Below the pieces are notes generated by a model. The model was not told the origin of the DNA, ran no database searches, and saw only the letters and a list, made by a program, of their open reading frames with translations. Below, in pieces: positions 49,057-51,395 of a DNA stretch of 51,395 bases. Every line of letters begins with the position of its first letter. Within the stretch, counting starts at the first letter, position 1. Both the position numbers and the translations under genes were made by a program. The stretch is from CAZMRW01 sp964568805 (lineage in GTDB: Bacteria > Pseudomonadota > Gammaproteobacteria > Methylococcales > Methylomonadaceae), in contig CAZMRW010000022.1 of the NCBI GenBank assembly GCA_964568805.1, positions 1 through 51,395 on the forward strand, given 5' to 3'.

Positions 49057-51183
49057 ATGGAAAATCCCGTTTTAACTATTTTATCCAGGATAGATTCCAG
49101 CACCCTTCCAGTTGTACCTCGGGTATTGTTAGATTTAATCGACGCTACTCACCGTGTAGAAGTAAATTTTAGCGAACTGGCCAGAATCATCGGCCAAGAT
49201 GCCAGCCTCAGCTCAAAGGTATTGGCCACTGCCAATTCCTCGTTTTATCGTCAATGGGGAGAGATTACCGATCTTAACCGTGTTATCATCGTGCTTGGTC
49301 TCAGTACCGTCAAAACCATTGCGATTACCCGCTCCATTCAACAGTTTTTCGCCCAAATTCCGCAGAACCATTATGACTTTCTGGATATCATTTGGTATCG
49401 ATCGCTTACCTGCGCTTATCTTGCGCGCTATCTTGCTAAATTAACTTCCTATGATTTTCCCGAAGAAGCCTATCTGACCGGCTTAATTCATCGCCTGGGT
49501 CAACTTGTTTTATTAAAGTGTTTTCCCAAGGAATATGCCGAATTTTTAGCTAATCACCTTGACGGCGAACACGAAAACCTTGAAAAAAAACTATTCGGTG
49601 CAGCTCATAATGAAGTCGGAGGTTATTTGATTGAAACATGGCATATTCAATCGTTCATCTCGGATGCAGTGCTGTATCAGACTCAACCCATTGAAGCGAT
49701 CGCTGACAGCGCCAAGCTGGTAAAAATTATCAATCTTGCAAATCAATTATCCAGCATTAATTCCGCAAAAAAAAATAATATCTTTGACCTGGCAAACAGG
49801 TTATTCGGCCTTAATCAGTCTCTGTTGGAAGAAATGCTTGTAGAGGTAAAATCTTCGGTAGAACAAGCGGCCATTAGCCTCGGTATTAAAATCTCCAGTC
49901 ACGATCAAGAAGGAATCAAGAGTCTGACGACGCCTGCGCAAAGAAATGCAGTTCAGTCCAGTTTTGCGGAACACATCAAGGAGATCGCACTGACATCGGC
50001 AGTCAAGCAGCAATTTGAAATGTCAACAGAGATCAAAAAGCTGGTTACAAACATTCAGCGGGATATTAGCGCGCTATTTGGATTTCAAGTGGCGGCTATA
50101 TTTTTAGTTCAACAAGAAACCAATAGCCTGGTCGGCATATCCGGCGACCAGGAGCCTGATTCGCTTTGGTCTACCCTTACCATCAACATCAAACCGGATC
50201 AAAGTTTGCTTGCAAAATCACTCTTGAAAAAACAGATTCTGCATTCGTTCGACACCGATAACACAAACCCGCTTACCATTGTCGATCGTCAAATACGCCG
50301 TTTGCTAGGTACCGAAGGAATGCTTTTAATTCCGTTATGGGAGAACCAACACGCTGTGGGCGTCATCGTTTCCGGAATAAATCAATCGGAAATCCCGACA
50401 ATTGATTTGAAAATCAATTTTATTACCCTGTTTGCCCAAGAGGTCGCTCAAGCCTTGCTAAAAACGGAATCAGCTGCCGGACCCAACCAACAAACAATAG
50501 CCGAACTCAAGGAAAGCTATCAATTACAAGTACGAAAACTGGTGCATGAAGCGAATAATCCGCTAAGTATCATCAATAATTATCTGCATTTGTTGGGACA
50601 GAAACTGGGAGAAGAGCACTCCGATGAAATAAGAATCATACAGGGAGAAATTGATCGGGTCGGCGATATTGTTCTTAGTTTGTCGGACGCCATGGAAAAA
50701 CCTGTCAAGGAAGAGAACAAACGAGTGGATGTCAATACGATCATTATCGATGTGATTAATCTATTTAGACCTGGTATTTTTAAAACTAATGATATCAATA
50801 TCAGTTTAAAGTTGGATTATGCACTCCCGAAAATTTCAAGCAGTGAAAGCAAGCTGAAACAGATTCTGACCAATCTGATCAAAAACTCTGCGGAAGCAAT
50901 GCCAACTGGCGGCACTCTATCGATTTCGACTAAGGATCAAATAACATTTAAAGCAAGCAAGTATGTCGAAATAAAAGTGCAAGACAACGGCCCCGGTCTT
51001 CCTCAATACATTATGACCAATTTATTTTCTCCGGTAAAAAGCACTAAAGGTAAAGGCCATTCCGGTCTGGGATTAACTATTTGCAAAAACCTGGTTGATG
51101 AACTTGGAGGGACCATTCAATGCGAATCGTCCACCACAAAAGGCACGGCATTTCGGATTTTTCTTCCTAGAGAAAGCTGGTAA
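49057..51183 (+). CDS. HDOD-GAF-histidine kinase hybrid sensor
   Basis: 708 residues with three domains. Residues about 10-215 form an HDOD domain (ARIIGQDASLSSKVLATANS), a degenerate HD hydrolase fold used in signalling. About 300-470 form a GAF domain (LFGFQVAAIFLVQQETN ... GVIVSGINQ), a small-molecule sensor. The remainder is a histidine kinase. The H-box is VHEANNPLSIINNYLHLLGQ with His497 as the phospho-acceptor. The N-box is LTNLIKNSAEAMP, G1 is VQDNGPGLP and G2 is GHSGLGLTICKNLV. Catalytic residues are intact. It has no membrane helix, so it senses something in the cytosol. Six bases after its stop comes a truncated receiver protein, probably the former partner. Confidence 0.92.
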   Translation: MENPVLTILSRIDSSTLPVVPRVLLDLIDATHRVEVNFSELARIIGQDASLSSKVLATANSSFYRQWGEITDLNRVIIVLGLSTVKTIAITRSIQQFFAQIPQNHYDFLDIIWYRSLTCAYLARYLAKLTSYDFPEEAYLTGLIHRLGQLVLLKCFPKEYAEFLANHLDGEHENLEKKLFGAAHNEVGGYLIETWHIQSFISDAVLYQTQPIEAIADSAKLVKIINLANQLSSINSAKKNNIFDLANRLFGLNQSLLEEMLVEVKSSVEQAAISLGIKISSHDQEGIKSLTTPAQRNAVQSSFAEHIKEIALTSAVKQQFEMSTEIKKLVTNIQRDISALFGFQVAAIFLVQQETNSLVGISGDQEPDSLWSTLTINIKPDQSLLAKSLLKKQILHSFDTDNTNPLTIVDRQIRRLLGTEGMLLIPLWENQHAVGVIVSGINQSEIPTIDLKINFITLFAQEVAQALLKTESAAGPNQQTIAELKESYQLQVRKLVHEANNPLSIINNYLHLLGQKLGEEHSDEIRIIQGEIDRVGDIVLSLSDAMEKPVKEENKRVDVNTIIIDVINLFRPGIFKTNDINISLKLDYALPKISSSESKLKQILTNLIKNSAEAMPTGGTLSISTKDQITFKASKYVEIKVQDNGPGLPQYIMTNLFSPVKSTKGKGHSGLGLTICKNLVDELGGTIQCESSTTKGTAFRIFLPRESW

Positions 51184-51189
51184 AAAATA

Positions 51190-51366
51190 ATGCAAAAGGA
51201 TAACCCTACCATGTTTTTTGATACTTTCAATCTAGTTGAGGCTGTCGATAGAAATGGGATCAAGCCTGCGAAAGCAAACATCCAAATAGAAATACTGATT
51301 GTCGACGATCAAGCGTTAGCAAGGGAAAGCCTGAGTCAAATTCTTAATTCTACTTTGTTAAATTAA
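51190..51366 (+). pseudogene. truncated response-regulator receiver domain
   Basis: A 58-codon frame from ATG 51190. After a variable N-terminus it reads IEILIVDDQALARESLSQIL, the beta1-alpha1 start of a CheY-like receiver with the acidic pair Asp-Asp. It then ends abruptly in NSTLLN and TAA at 51364-51366, about 24 residues into a domain of about 120. The phospho-acceptor Asp, Thr and Lys are all missing. The gene is either interrupted by an insertion beginning near 51355 and lying beyond the window edge, or frameshifted. It is the natural downstream partner of the HDOD-GAF kinase, so the cognate receiver may be lost. Only about 30 bases follow to the edge, so the cause cannot be seen. Confidence 0.8.
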
Positions 51367-51395
51367 CAGGGAATTAACACCGACCTAACCTGTTG

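Overview
The window looks like a piece of a gammaproteobacterial chromosome of moderate GC content. The clues are a sodium-pumping NADH:quinone reductase operon (nqrABCDEF) with its maturation factor nqrM, divergent bamE and fur, lolC/lolD, exonuclease I, a DUF2956 protein and an sdhCDABE operon. The style (a relic of a NifJ-type pyruvate:ferredoxin oxidoreductase, a bacterial P450, a QEGLA protein, many c-di-GMP and HDOD-type signalling parts) reminds me of type I methanotrophs (Methylococcales). That is an impression only: no diagnostic methane-oxidation gene is present. TGA and TAA both serve as normal stops, so the code is standard.

Layout. 1-710 holds no gene I can support. 711-4500 (minus) is a six-gene succinate dehydrogenase operon. 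It starts with a 56-residue SDHAF4/DUF1674-type assembly factor that is easily missed, runs through sdhC, sdhD, sdhA and sdhB, and ends with the flavinylation factor sdhE. 4763-4883 is a small inverted-repeat element. 5213-5599 is a heavily deleted nifJ/DHODH-like relic. 5610-9974 (minus) carries a small membrane protein, a phosphohexomutase, a cytochrome P450 broken by one in-frame TGA, and a CSWC thioredoxin-fold protein. 10061-13156 is the envelope and iron block: bamE (minus), then fur, lolC and lolD (plus). 13292-18931 has DUF2062, comEC, an SRPBCC protein, a DUF2231 membrane protein and a degenerate-GGDEF/EAL protein. 19174-20786 is a TVP38-family gene translationally joined to the wreck of a mercuric-reductase-like flavoprotein. 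21182-25182 has DUF2956, a PEGA-like small protein, a patatin lipoprotein, and a secreted DUF6600 protein with six Gln-rich repeats. 25404-34381 (minus) holds sbcB, a CBS protein, nqrM, a DUF2845 protein and nqrF to nqrA. 34848-43338 has a flavin reductase, a large MscK-like channel, a beta-CASP MBL protein, an LdtD-like L,D-transpeptidase and a MepK-like M15 peptidase. 43567-46155 has an ion permease and a QEGLA/MATCAP-like metallopeptidase. 46329-48469 (minus) holds a tiny lipoprotein and an HTTM-DCC fusion. 49057 to the right edge has an HDOD-GAF-histidine kinase followed by a stub of a response regulator.

How the genes work together. Two respiratory entry points dominate: Sdh with two of its assembly factors in one operon, and Na+-NQR with NqrM. 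A second theme is the envelope: BamE, LolCD, LdtD/MepK, MscK-like, patatin and DUF6600. A third theme is gene decay. Three metabolic redox genes (nifJ-like, P450, mer-like flavoprotein) are visibly broken while the core genes beside them are intact.

I see no complete mobile element, no CRISPR array, no tRNA or rRNA, and no obvious defence or biosynthetic cluster. The most unusual items are the fossil redox genes, the P450 with a single TGA-C stop, the N-terminally extended NqrC, the HTTM-DCC fusion, the bacterial MATCAP-like protein next to a permease, and the HDOD-GAF-kinase with a truncated partner.
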